Shown here: in pieces, positions 14,866-22,793 of the stretch
How the letters are laid out: every line of letters begins with the position of its first letter
Position numbering within the stretch: the stretch's first letter is position 1
NCBI GenBank assembly: GCA_050729515.1
Contig: JBOHLG010000004.1
Location: forward strand, 90,392-154,391
Source: Acaudatibacter sp050729515
Lineage (GTDB): Bacteria; Pseudomonadota; Alphaproteobacteria; Caulobacterales; Caulobacteraceae
Length of the DNA stretch: 64,000 nucleotides
Reading direction: 5' to 3'
Notes under the pieces: model-generated
The model's input: only the letters and a program-made list of their open reading frames with translations
Told to the model about the DNA's origin: nothing
Database searches by the model: none
Made by a program: the position numbers and the translations under genes

Positions 14866-17034
14866 TTATCCCGCCTCGAGCAGAAAGACCGCGAAGCTTG
14901 GGGCGGGGCTCACCCAGGACCGCGCCTTTCGCCATCCCGAACGCGCGGCCAGAGCTGTGAACCCCTCGAGCGTGTGCTTGTAGGAGTTCTCGGTATGGAT
15001 GGTCTCCCCCGCATGGAAGGCGAACCTCGCCCCTGCGGCGCAGCCGGTGAAGCTCCTCTTCACCTCAAGATGCATTTCAATTCGACTTTCCGGCTCATTC
15101 CAGAACGCCCGATGCGCGAAGGCGGCGGGGTCGAGATCGCCGCCTAGCTCACGATTGATCCGGCGTATCAGGTTAAGATTAAAAGCCGCGGTAATCCCTG
15201 AAGGATCATCATAAGCCTCCAGGAGCGTCGTTGCATCCTTGGCAAGATCGACGCCGACGATGAAAAGGCTGTCCGCCCCAAGCAGACCACGCGCCTGATC
15301 GAGGAGTTCGCTCGCCTCGGCCGGATCGAAATTGCCGATCGTCGAACCTGGAAAGAAGCCGATCCTGCAGGCGGCCCCGATCTCTTCGGGCAGGCGCCGC
15401 GCGCGAGTGAAATCTGCGACGAGCGGCGCCACCCGCACGGTGGGGTAATCCTGGGCGATGGCGGCGGCCGCCCGCAAGAGGGCCGAGCCGCTGATATCGA
15501 TCGGCGCGTATCCCGCGATCTGCGGTGCGGCATCCAGGATCAGACGGGTCTTGCGGCTGGAGCCGCTTCCAAACTCCACCAGAGTGGCCCCAGCCGGGAT
15601 TCGGGCGGCGATCTCCGGAGCGATGCGCTCCAGCAGGGCGCTTTCCTGGCGGGTCAGGTAGTACTGCGGAAGATCGCAGATCGCCTCGAAAAGACGGGAG
15701 CCCTCCGCGTCATAGAACCACTTGGCGGGGAGACGCTTGCGCGGCCCGGCCAAGCCGGCCACCACATCGGCGGCGAAGGCGCTTCTTTCCTCGCCTTCGG
15801 CCGGTTCGGCGGCGAGGCGCACTCCGGTGAACGCCCACCTCTGGTGGGGATAGAAGAAGTTGCGATAGCTCGGACGAGAGTGGCCAGCAGGGGTGGCGCA
15901 GGACGATCCCTTCAGCGCCATCTGGCCGACCATGAACTTGCCGTTGTACTCGCCCACCGCCCCCGCGGGGGCGGCGAAACCCGGGTGGGGCCCATAGGAG
16001 GACGAGGTCCATTGCCAGACTTCGCCGAACATCTGCTCGAAAGCCTCGCCGCGCTCGGCTGCGGCATGCTCCCACTCCGCTTCGGTCGGGAGCCGGGCGC
16101 CGGCCCAAGCGGCGAAGGCCGCCGCCTCGTACCAGCTTACGTGGACCACCGGCGCGTCGGGCTCCACAGGAACAAGCCCGCGCAAGGTGAAGGCGCGCCA
16201 GCCTTCCGCCTCCTCGCGCCAGTAGAGCGGCGCGCGCCAGCCTTCGGTTCTCGCGCGCGCCCACCCCTCAGAGTGCCAGAACTCTGCCCGCTCGTAGCCT
16301 CCGTCTTCCATGAACCTCAGCCATTCGCCGTTGGTGACCAGACGCGAAGCAAAGCGGTACGGCCCAAGGAGGACGGCGTGGCGCGGGTTCTCGTTGTCGA
16401 AAGAAAATCCTTCGGAACGCGCCCCAATCCGTGTCGCGCCTCCGCCGATGCCGATCCATCCCGCGCCGTCCTTGGCCGGGCGAGACCTTGGCCCATCAAG
16501 CGAGTAAAGCGGCGCGAGCGGAGAGGTGGCGAAAAGATTGAGGACGTCCATCAGGATCAGTTCTTGGTGCTGCTGCTCGTGCGCCAAGCCCAGGAGGACC
16601 AAATCATGGAGGTTCGGAGCGCATGGCCCGGCGAGAAGCGTCCCCATGGCGAGATCGACGTGCGACCTGAACGCTAAGACTTCCCCGAGCGTGGGTCGTG
16701 TCAGCAGGCCCCTCTCGGGCCTGGGGTGCCTCGCGCCGACCGCCTCATAGTAGGAATTGAACAGATAGGCGTAGGTCGGGTCGAAGACACGGTATCCAGG
16801 CCCGTAGGGCTTCAAGAGGAATTCCTCGAAGAACCAAGTGACATGGGCGAGGTGCCACTTGGTCGGACTTGCATCCTCCATGGACTGGGCGAGTTGATCC
16901 TCCGGCCCGAGCGGAGACGCAATCTCCAAGCTCCGCTCCCGCACTCGCCGGTACTGCTCAGCGAGCGCAACGGGCTGGCGCCTCCCCGCGGCGATCGCCT
17001 TTTCTGGCGCCGGCGCGTCATCCGATGGCGGCAT
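14866..17034 (-). CDS. Fused ergothioneine biosynthesis enzyme EgtB-EgtD
   Basis: A 722-residue single chain joining two enzymes. The N-terminal half is EgtB-like: a DinB-type helical domain with the three-His iron site (His64 in WHLAHVTW; His152 and His156 in HEQQHQE) and an FGE-sulfatase domain (TNGEWLRFMEDGGY; RLPTEAEWEHAA; SRPSYRNFFYPHQRWAFTGVRLA). The C-terminal half (about 412-722) is EgtD-like histidine N-methyltransferase: KRLPAKWFYDAEGSRLFE, the SAM motif VEFGSGSSRKT, STIGNF and the substrate motif IHTENSYKHT. It should methylate histidine to hercynine and couple it to a cysteine-type thiol as a sulfoxide. No EgtA, EgtC or EgtE is nearby, so the thiol donor is open. The start is the Met at 17034, which gives normal N-terminal length. 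Confidence 0.9.
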   Translation of the reverse strand: MPPSDDAPAPEKAIAAGRRQPVALAEQYRRVRERSLEIASPLGPEDQLAQSMEDASPTKWHLAHVTWFFEEFLLKPYGPGYRVFDPTYAYLFNSYYEAVGARHPRPERGLLTRPTLGEVLAFRSHVDLAMGTLLAGPCAPNLHDLVLLGLAHEQQHQELILMDVLNLFATSPLAPLYSLDGPRSRPAKDGAGWIGIGGGATRIGARSEGFSFDNENPRHAVLLGPYRFASRLVTNGEWLRFMEDGGYERAEFWHSEGWARARTEGWRAPLYWREEAEGWRAFTLRGLVPVEPDAPVVHVSWYEAAAFAAWAGARLPTEAEWEHAAAERGEAFEQMFGEVWQWTSSSYGPHPGFAAPAGAVGEYNGKFMVGQMALKGSSCATPAGHSRPSYRNFFYPHQRWAFTGVRLAAEPAEGEERSAFAADVVAGLAGPRKRLPAKWFYDAEGSRLFEAICDLPQYYLTRQESALLERIAPEIAARIPAGATLVEFGSGSSRKTRLILDAAPQIAGYAPIDISGSALLRAAAAIAQDYPTVRVAPLVADFTRARRLPEEIGAACRIGFFPGSTIGNFDPAEASELLDQARGLLGADSLFIVGVDLAKDATTLLEAYDDPSGITAAFNLNLIRRINRELGGDLDPAAFAHRAFWNEPESRIEMHLEVKRSFTGCAAGARFAFHAGETIHTENSYKHTLEGFTALAARSGWRKARSWVSPAPSFAVFLLEAG

Positions 17035-17178
17035 TTCTTCGAAGCTCCAGCGGCCCACGTCCAGATCGGCGGAGCGCGGTCCAATTGACGGGGGCGGCGG
17101 TCGCCTAAGGGCGCGCCGTGTTTGGAACGCCTCGGCTCGCGTCCCGGTTGCGCTCCTTAAATCGGCGATCGCTACAAA

Positions 17179-17203
17179 GGAACACAATTGACGGGGGGGC
17201 GTT
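17179..17203 (+). promoter_or_regulatory. EcfG-type (general stress) promoter
   Basis: GGAAC (17179-17183), a 16-base spacer and CGTT (17200-17203) match the alphaproteobacterial EcfG consensus GGAAC-N16/17-CGTT exactly. It lies about 100 bases upstream of the sigma-factor ATG in the same orientation, implying positive autoregulation or control by another EcfG sigma factor. Confidence 0.7.
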
Positions 17204-17303
17204 GGCGAGTAGGACGGTCGCCATCGCGGCCGTGGAACAATAGTCACGTTCTTTCAAAATCTTTTCTGAGCGTCGTCGGGCGCCGGCCAAGGTGGAGGGC
17301 TGC

Positions 17304-17846
17304 ATGTCGGATGTCTGGCAGGAAGACGCCTTAGCCATGATCCCCAAGCTCAGGGCTTTCGCCTGGTCCATCAGTCGTAACGCCGCCGACGCCGACGACC
17401 TGGTCCAGGAGACGCTCATCAAGGCCTGGAGCCACCGCGACACCTTCGAGCCGGGCACGAACCTTCGCGCCTGGCTCTTCACCATCCTTCGCAACACCCA
17501 TCACACGTCGGTGGTTCGCCGCCGACGCGAAGTTTTGGATGAGGATGATCACCACGCCCATTCGCTCACATCGGCGCCCCGACAGGAGTGGAACCTCACC
17601 GTCCGAGCCTTGCAGAAGGCGCTCGATCGCCTGCCAGTCGAAAATCGCGAGGCCCTGATGCTGGTGACGGCCGCGGGCCTCAGCTACGAAGAGGCGGCGC
17701 GGATCTGCGGTTGCGCCATCGGCACCATCAAGAGCCGGGTTAATCGCGCTCGCGCGCGGCTCATCAAGGTAATGGATGGCGAACCGGCCGACCCGATAGA
17801 GGCGCCGATCATCCGGCCTCCCGAGCCTCGCGCATTCAGGGAATGA
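17304..17846 (+). CDS. EcfG-type (ECF15) RNA polymerase sigma factor
   Basis: A 180-residue ECF sigma factor. Region 2 contains ADADDLVQETLIKAWSHRD and TNLRAWLFTILRN, and region 4 contains LSYEEAARICGCAIGTIKS followed by RVNRARARL, both characteristic of the EcfG general stress sigma factors of alphaproteobacteria. The ATG at 17304 has GGTGGAGGG upstream; a GTG four codons earlier is less likely. The usual partners NepR and PhyR are not adjacent, so this may be an accessory paralogue like Caulobacter SigU. A perfect EcfG promoter sits upstream. Its 3' end overlaps the convergent oxidoreductase gene by 11 bp. Confidence 0.87.
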   Translation: MSDVWQEDALAMIPKLRAFAWSISRNAADADDLVQETLIKAWSHRDTFEPGTNLRAWLFTILRNTHHTSVVRRRREVLDEDDHHAHSLTSAPRQEWNLTVRALQKALDRLPVENREALMLVTAAGLSYEEAARICGCAIGTIKSRVNRARARLIKVMDGEPADPIEAPIIRPPEPRAFRE

Positions 17847-18798
17847 GCAGCACGCGCCCGACCGCCTGACGGCTTTCGATGTAGGCGTGCGCAGCGGCCG
17901 CTTCCGAAAGAGGGAAAGTCCGGTCGATCACCACCTTGAGATCGCCCCGCGCGGCTTCTTCGATCAGCCTTTGGATATTGTCGTGCGCGCGGGCTGAGGC
18001 GATCTCCGCCCCAAGATAGACGCCGGTAAGGGAGCAGTTTCCCGCCATGAGGCTTGAAACATCGATCGTCATCGGTTCGCGACCGGCGGCCCCAACCATC
18101 GAGACCCTGCCGCGATAGGCAAGGGAGGCGAGGCTCGATTGCAGCCTTGAGCCGCCAACCGGATCAAGCACGAGGTCGACGCCCCGCCCTTCGGTGAGGC
18201 GCATGACCTCAGCGGCCAGATCGTCGCGCCCATAGTTGATCCCCTCGTCCATGCCCAGCTGCCGAAGCCTTTCCAGCCTCTCGTCGCTGGAGGCGCTGGC
18301 GATGACGCGCGCGCCCGTTCGCTTGGCGAGTTGGATAGCAGCGGTTCCGACGCCGCTCGCACCGGCCTGGATGAGTACGGTCTCCCCGGACTTGAGGCGG
18401 CCGAACTCGAAGAGACAGTCATCGGCCGTGCCAAACGCGACCGGAATGACCGAGGCCAGCCGAGGATCGAATCCCGCGGGAATGGGCCAGGCGTTCCGCG
18501 CCGGCACGCCCCGCAGTTCGGCATGGGAGCCGAAGGCTCCGGTGGTCGCGACATTCTGGCCCACCTTGAGATGATCGACCTCCGACCCCACAGCGATGAT
18601 CTCCCCGGCGGCCTGGTAGCCGACCACGTGAGGCCTCGAGGCCAAGGGTCCGCGAAGCCGGTTCAGGACATCGCCCCCCTCGATGCTCACCGCCGCGGTT
18701 CTGATGACGATCCCCTTGGGATGGCATTCGGGATCGGGGACCTCCTCGTACTGGAGCACTTTTGGCCCGCCGTTCCGGTAGTAAACCGTCGCCTTCAT
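17836..18798 (-). CDS. Zinc-free quinone reductase / medium-chain dehydrogenase (QOR type)
   Basis: A 320-residue MDR-superfamily oxidoreductase beginning MKATVYYRNGGPKVLQYEEVP. The GroES-like domain contains VVGYQAAGEIIAVGSEV and lacks structural-zinc cysteines. The Rossmann domain has QAGASGVGTAAIQLAK for NADPH and LVLDPVGG. This is the quinone oxidoreductase branch, which reduces quinones or enones with NADPH; the physiological substrate is unknown. The ATG at 18798 has AGAGGAGC upstream and overlaps the galE stop (ATGA), so the two genes form one operon with galE first. Confidence 0.88.
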   Translation of the reverse strand: MKATVYYRNGGPKVLQYEEVPDPECHPKGIVIRTAAVSIEGGDVLNRLRGPLASRPHVVGYQAAGEIIAVGSEVDHLKVGQNVATTGAFGSHAELRGVPARNAWPIPAGFDPRLASVIPVAFGTADDCLFEFGRLKSGETVLIQAGASGVGTAAIQLAKRTGARVIASASSDERLERLRQLGMDEGINYGRDDLAAEVMRLTEGRGVDLVLDPVGGSRLQSSLASLAYRGRVSMVGAAGREPMTIDVSSLMAGNCSLTGVYLGAEIASARAHDNIQRLIEEAARGDLKVVIDRTFPLSEAAAAHAYIESRQAVGRVLLIP

Positions 18799-19796
18799 TC
18801 GGATCTGCTCCTCTGCATTTTGGGGAGTTTCTCCTCCCACGCCAGGGCCGTGGAAAGGATGACTTCGAGGCTCCCGAGCTTCGGCCGCCAGCCGGTCCGG
18901 CGGCGTATCAAGCGCGCGTCGGCGACGAGGCGGGCGGGATCCCCGGCGCGACGCGGCCCTTCCTCCACCGGCAGCTTGCGGCCGATCAGAGCTTCCAAGG
19001 CGGCGATCACCTCTCGAACGGTGAACCCGCGTCCCGAGCCACAATTGAGGATCGCCGCCTCGCCGCCAGCCATCAGGTGCCTAAGGCAAACGACCTGAGC
19101 CCAAGCGAAGTCGCTCACATGGAGATAGTCGCGCTCGCAGGTCCCGTCCCTGGTCGGATAGTCGGCTCCGTAGATCTCCAGCTTGTCCCGCTTTCCCACA
19201 GCCAGTTCCACCGCGCGGCGCACGAGGTGGGTGGATTCGGGCCCGCTCTGGCCTGCGCGGCCCTCGGGATCGGCGCCTGCGACATTGAAGTACCTCAGAC
19301 AGATCGGCCGAAATGCGGGATCGGCGGCGGCCTGGTCCATCAACATTCGCTCAGTGAAGAGCTTGGAGGCTGCGTAGGGACTGATCGGCCCGGTGGGCGA
19401 GGTTTCGGAGAGCCGCGCGCCCCTGGGGTTTTTGTAGACCGTCGCGGTGGACGAGAAGATAAAAGGCCCGACGCCGCGCACAAGACACTGCTCCATCAGG
19501 GCAAGGCTCGCCGCGGTATTGTTCCGATAGTAGCGGGTCGGATGGGCCACAGACTCCGAAACAACGATGCTGGCGGCCAGATGGATCGTCGCCCCGATCC
19601 GATGCTCGTCGCCTATCGTCTGTAGGATCGAGCGATCGGCGACGTCGCCGACGAAAAACGGCACACCTGCCGGAATCGCCTCTCGAGCACCAGTCGAGAG
19701 ATCGTCCAGTACAATCGGTTCGAACCCCGCCTCGAGCAGGGCGAGGACTACATGACTTCCGATGTAGCCGGCGCCGCCGGTGACCAGGACTTTCAT
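18795..19796 (-). CDS. galE: UDP-glucose 4-epimerase
   Basis: A 333-residue extended SDR enzyme. It has the NAD-binding GGAGYIGS, a catalytic Ser/Thr in SSTATVY (Thr117 region) and YAASK (Tyr141, Lys145), plus LRYFNVAGADPEG and RDYLHVSDFAWA, all typical of GalE. It interconverts UDP-glucose and UDP-galactose for exopolysaccharide or LPS precursors. The start at MKVLVTGGAG is preferred over an upstream in-frame extension. A closely related nucleotide-sugar epimerase cannot be fully excluded. Its stop overlaps the start of the downstream oxidoreductase gene. Confidence 0.9.
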   Translation of the reverse strand: MKVLVTGGAGYIGSHVVLALLEAGFEPIVLDDLSTGAREAIPAGVPFFVGDVADRSILQTIGDEHRIGATIHLAASIVVSESVAHPTRYYRNNTAASLALMEQCLVRGVGPFIFSSTATVYKNPRGARLSETSPTGPISPYAASKLFTERMLMDQAAADPAFRPICLRYFNVAGADPEGRAGQSGPESTHLVRRAVELAVGKRDKLEIYGADYPTRDGTCERDYLHVSDFAWAQVVCLRHLMAGGEAAILNCGSGRGFTVREVIAALEALIGRKLPVEEGPRRAGDPARLVADARLIRRRTGWRPKLGSLEVILSTALAWEEKLPKMQRSRSE

Positions 19797-19936
19797 CACC
19801 TGTTCCGCTGTGGCTGCGTCCGGCGCGAAACTAAAGACGCACAAGGCCTTGGCAAGCGGTCCTTTGGGGAAGGGTTACTTCGAATTAAGTGGCGTCGCGA
19901 TCGTGATAATGATCCTACCTGCGGCAAGGAGACGGC

Positions 19937-20665
19937 ATGGCGTTGCAGAAACCCGAATCTGTCTTGCTCGCGCCGATTGCGGCGCTGATCCTTGTCCTCG
20001 CGATCGGCGCCGGCGCCCAGGCGGCGCCTGAGGCCGATGTGCCCCGTCTGGTGTCGCTTGGCGGATCGTGCCTGGGATGCGAACTCTCCGGTCGCAAGAT
20101 GGCGGGGGCGAGCTTCACCGGCGCGAACTTCCATGGCGCGATGTTTGTCGGAACTGATCTCAAGGGAGCGAAATTCGCCGGCTCGAACTTCTCCGGGGCG
20201 GATTTCAATCGGGCGGATCTGACCGGCGCCGAGATCGCAGGAGTGAATTTCCAGGGCGCCAACTTCACCGGAGCCATCCTGACCGACTCCCGACTGGTCG
20301 GCGTGAACTTCGAGGATGACGACATGAACCGGGCCGATCTCGACAGGTCCCGCCTCGCCGGCGCCGATCTTTCCCACCTCTCCGCCAACGGCGCGAGCTT
20401 CGCCGGGGCCTCGCTGGTCGCAGCCACCCTGGCTTCGGGTCGATTCACCGGAGCGGTGTTCCGCTCCGCGCACCTGGACTTCGCCAACCTCTCCAATGGC
20501 TTCTTCGCGGGCGCCGACTTCGCCAAGGCCACGCTCCGCGGCGCCGACATCAAAGGCGCCGACCTGTCCGGCGCCCGCAATCTCACGGAGGCTCAAGTCG
20601 ATCTCGCTTGCGCCGATGGCGCCACGAGGCTCCCAAGCGGGCTGCTGGCCCATCGCTGTCGCTAG
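19937..20665 (+). CDS. Secreted pentapeptide-repeat protein
   Basis: A 242-residue protein with an N-terminal signal peptide (hydrophobic core VLLAPIAALILVLAIGAG, cleavage near AQAAP). It is followed by more than twenty A(D/N)LXX-type pentapeptides from about residue 50 to 220, which fold as a right-handed quadrilateral beta helix. A CLGC pair precedes the repeats and single cysteines occur near the C terminus, suggesting a periplasmic disulfide. AAGGAGA is a good SD. No function is known for this exported class. It converges on aspS with a 4-bp overlap. Confidence 0.85.
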   Translation: MALQKPESVLLAPIAALILVLAIGAGAQAAPEADVPRLVSLGGSCLGCELSGRKMAGASFTGANFHGAMFVGTDLKGAKFAGSNFSGADFNRADLTGAEIAGVNFQGANFTGAILTDSRLVGVNFEDDDMNRADLDRSRLAGADLSHLSANGASFAGASLVAATLASGRFTGAVFRSAHLDFANLSNGFFAGADFAKATLRGADIKGADLSGARNLTEAQVDLACADGATRLPSGLLAHRCR

Positions 20666-22461
20666 CGGTTCGTCGCCGCGGAGCGTTCGACCACCTTGAT
20701 GTGCAGCTCGGCGAGCCGTTCGGGGCTAGGTCTTGAGGGCGCTTTCATCATTAGGTCCTCGACTTGCTGATTGAACGGAAAGGCGATCACCTCCCGGATG
20801 TTCTCGGTTCCGGCGAGCAGCATGACGATGCGGTCGATACCCGGCGCGAGACCCCCGTGCGGCGGCGCGCCGTATCGGAACGCGCCCAGCATCCCGCCGA
20901 ACTCCCGCTCGACCCGTTCGGCGTCATAGCCGACGACTTCGAAGGCGCGGAGCATGATCTCTGGCAGGTGGTTGCGGATCGCTCCTGAGCACAGCTCAAC
21001 GCCGTTGCAGACCAGATCGTATTGATGGGCGAGGATGGCGAGCGGATCGTTTGTGGCGTCCAGAGCGGTGAGGCCGCCTTGCGGCATGGAAAACGGATTG
21101 TGCGAGAAATCGATCTTCTTCTCCTCCTCGCTCCACTCGTACATCGGAAAATCGACCACCCAGCAGAATTCGAAGCGCGGCTCGTCGATGAGCCCGAGCT
21201 CCGAAGCGATCCGGGTCCGCGCCAGGCCTGCGAATTTCCAGACCTCATTCCCGGGCCCGCCGATGAAGAATGCCGCGTCTCCGGAATGAAGTCCCAGTTG
21301 AAGGCGCAAGGCTTCGGTGCGCTCTTCGCCGAGGTTGCGCGCGATCGGTCCTGCCGCCTCGGTCGCGCCGGCCTCCTCGCGCCAGAAAATGTATCCTAGC
21401 CCCGGCTGGTCCTCATCCTGGGCCCACGCGTTCATGCGGTCGCAGAAGGCGCGCGAGCCTCCGCCAGGCGCTCCTATCGCCCGTACCGATCCACCCGGCG
21501 TCTCCAGGAGTCGCGCGAACAAGGAAAACCCGCCGCCACGGAAATGCTCGCTCACGTCCTGGATGCGCAGGGGGTTGCGAAGATCGGGCTTGTCGCTTCC
21601 GAAAGCGAGCAGGGCCTCTTTGTAGGCGATGCGCGGAAAGGGCGGCGAGTTCACCGGCTTGCCCTGGGCGAACTCAACGAAAAGTCCGTGGAGGACGGGC
21701 TCCATCGTTGAAAGCACATCATCCTGGGTGACGAAGCTCATCTCGACATCGAGCTGGTAGTGTTCGCCAGGCGAGCGATCAGCTCTGGCGTCTTCATCGC
21801 GGAAGCATGGGGCGATCTGAAAGTAGCGATCGAAGCCCGCCACCATGAGCAATTGTTTGAACTGCTGAGGCGACTGGGGAAGGGCGTAGACCTTGCCCGG
21901 GTGCACTCGCGAAGGGATCAGGAAGTCGCGCGCGCCCTCGGGACTGGAGGCGGTGAGGATCGGAGTCTGAAACTCGGTGAAGCCGAGCTCGATCATCCGG
22001 CGTCGGATCGAGGCGATGACCTTGGATCTCAGAACGATGTTGCGGTGAAGGGTCTCCCGCCTCAGGTCGAGGTAGCGATAGGTGAGCCGGATCTCCTCTG
22101 GGTACTCCGGCTCCCCGAAAACCGGCAGGGGCAGTTCGGCAGCGGCGGAAAGCACTTGCACCGAGGCGACGCGGATCTCCACCTCGCCGGTGGCCAGACC
22201 TGGATTGATCGTCTCGGCCAAACGGGCGACGACTTCGCCATCGACGGTGACGACGCTCTCCGGCCGCGTCTTGTCGAGGATCTCGAAGCCGCCGGATCCC
22301 GGATGGCTGACGAGTTGCGTGACCCCAAAGTGATCGCGAAGGTCGACGAAGAGCAGGCCCCCGTGGTCGCGCTTGCGGTGAATCCACCCGGAGAGACGGA
22401 CCTTCGCGCCCACGTCGACGAGCCGGAGGGCGCCGCAATCATGGCTGCGATAAGGATGCAT
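20662..22461 (-). CDS. aspS: Aspartyl-tRNA synthetase, non-discriminating type
   Basis: A 599-residue class IIb synthetase. It has an N-terminal OB-fold anticodon-binding domain (RLSGWIHRKRDHGGLLFVD), motif 2 (CFRDEDARADR), a GAD insertion domain and motif 3 (GLAPGIDRIVMLL). The HRKRDHGG stretch carries the His typical of non-discriminating bacterial AspRS rather than the Leu of discriminating enzymes. It should therefore charge both tRNA-Asp and tRNA-Asn, the latter being corrected by GatCAB. The ATG at 22461 starts HPYRSHDCG, the normal N terminus; an extra 14-codon extension is less likely. Confidence 0.95.
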   Translation of the reverse strand: MHPYRSHDCGALRLVDVGAKVRLSGWIHRKRDHGGLLFVDLRDHFGVTQLVSHPGSGGFEILDKTRPESVVTVDGEVVARLAETINPGLATGEVEIRVASVQVLSAAAELPLPVFGEPEYPEEIRLTYRYLDLRRETLHRNIVLRSKVIASIRRRMIELGFTEFQTPILTASSPEGARDFLIPSRVHPGKVYALPQSPQQFKQLLMVAGFDRYFQIAPCFRDEDARADRSPGEHYQLDVEMSFVTQDDVLSTMEPVLHGLFVEFAQGKPVNSPPFPRIAYKEALLAFGSDKPDLRNPLRIQDVSEHFRGGGFSLFARLLETPGGSVRAIGAPGGGSRAFCDRMNAWAQDEDQPGLGYIFWREEAGATEAAGPIARNLGEERTEALRLQLGLHSGDAAFFIGGPGNEVWKFAGLARTRIASELGLIDEPRFEFCWVVDFPMYEWSEEEKKIDFSHNPFSMPQGGLTALDATNDPLAILAHQYDLVCNGVELCSGAIRNHLPEIMLRAFEVVGYDAERVEREFGGMLGAFRYGAPPHGGLAPGIDRIVMLLAGTENIREVIAFPFNQQVEDLMMKAPSRPSPERLAELHIKVVERSAATNR

Positions 22462-22536
22462 GGATGGGGCGGCCCCTCCCAAAAAAGGCGCGGAAGGGCG
22501 CATGGGCCCTCGCCGAAGTCAAGGCGCAGCCCGGGT

Positions 22537-22565
22537 TTGCGACTCTCGGCGTTCGGGGTCATATT
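22537..22565 (+). promoter_or_regulatory. Candidate promoter of the trpG leader
   Basis: TTGCGA (22537-22542) and CATATT (22560-22565) are 17 bases apart, each matching four of six consensus bases. Transcription would start near 22572, giving a leader of about 30 nt before the small ORF at 22603. Divergent aspS starts at 22461. Confidence 0.45.
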
Positions 22566-22586
22566 GAGGCTCCCTTCCAAACAGCT

Positions 22587-22603
22587 GAAAGGAGGTGATC
22601 CAG
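22587..22603 (+). promoter_or_regulatory. 17-nt Shine-Dalgarno fully complementary to the 16S rRNA tail
   Basis: GAAAGGAGGTGATCCAG is complementary without a gap to the canonical bacterial 16S rRNA 3' end (CTGGATCACCTCCTTTC). The core GGAGG (22591-22595) is 7 nt from the GTG at 22603, an ideal distance. Normal SDs in this window match 4-7 bases. Confidence 0.7.
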
Positions 22604-22668
22604 TGTCTCATTGTCTCCAACCGCGGTCGCAAGCGACCTGGAGCCTCGATGATGAGGTTCACGCCTGA
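22603..22668 (+). CDS. 21-residue leader peptide ORF upstream of trpG
   Basis: A GTG-started ORF of 21 codons (VSHCLQPRSQ, then ATWSLDDEVHA, then TGA) directly behind the 17-nt SD. It has a single Trp codon at position 13, unlike classical trp leader peptides with tandem Trp codons. A GCGCC-GGAA-GGCGC tetraloop hairpin (22671-22684) starts two bases after the stop, and a strong terminator-like stem lies 90 bases further on, before trpG. It may be a leader peptide or an independent small protein. I do not recognise the family. The strong SD and clean ORF argue it is translated. Confidence 0.6.
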   Translation: MSHCLQPRSQATWSLDDEVHA

Positions 22669-22670
22669 CA

Positions 22671-22684
22671 GCGCCGGAAGGCGC
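22671..22684 (+). other. GNRA-tetraloop hairpin after the leader ORF
   Basis: GCGCC (22671-22675), a GGAA loop and GGCGC (22680-22684) form a compact stem closed by a GNRA tetraloop, two bases after the stop codon of the small ORF. It could act as a pause or 3'-end stabilising structure in the trpG leader RNA. Confidence 0.45.
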
Positions 22685-22758
22685 AAGACGGCTTGAGGGT
22701 CGCGCTCCGGCGGCATAGGCGCCGAAAGGCCCGCGCCGGGGCCGCGGTCACGACGATG

Positions 22759-22793
22759 GAGGGGCCGCTCCCAAGACAAGGGGGCGGCCCCTC
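22759..22793 (+). terminator. Terminator- or attenuator-like stem before trpG
   Basis: GAGGGGCCGC (22759-22768) pairs perfectly with GCGGCCCCTC (22784-22793), a 10-bp GC-rich stem with a 15-base loop, 62 bases before the trpG ATG. No U-tract follows, only GCATTCG, so it is not a textbook intrinsic terminator. CTCGC at 22791-22795 can also pair with GCGAG at 22807-22811, a possible competing fold. Together with the small ORF this looks like an attenuator, but no mechanism is proven. Confidence 0.45.

Noticed and set aside
17234..17250. Second GGAAC with a nearby CGTT upstream of the sigma gene
   Set aside because: The spacing is 8 bases, far from the 16-17 needed for an EcfG promoter.
22603..22668. 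Classical trp attenuation leader peptide
   Set aside because: Only one Trp codon, not the tandem Trp codons that define that mechanism, so the leader was reported without this label.
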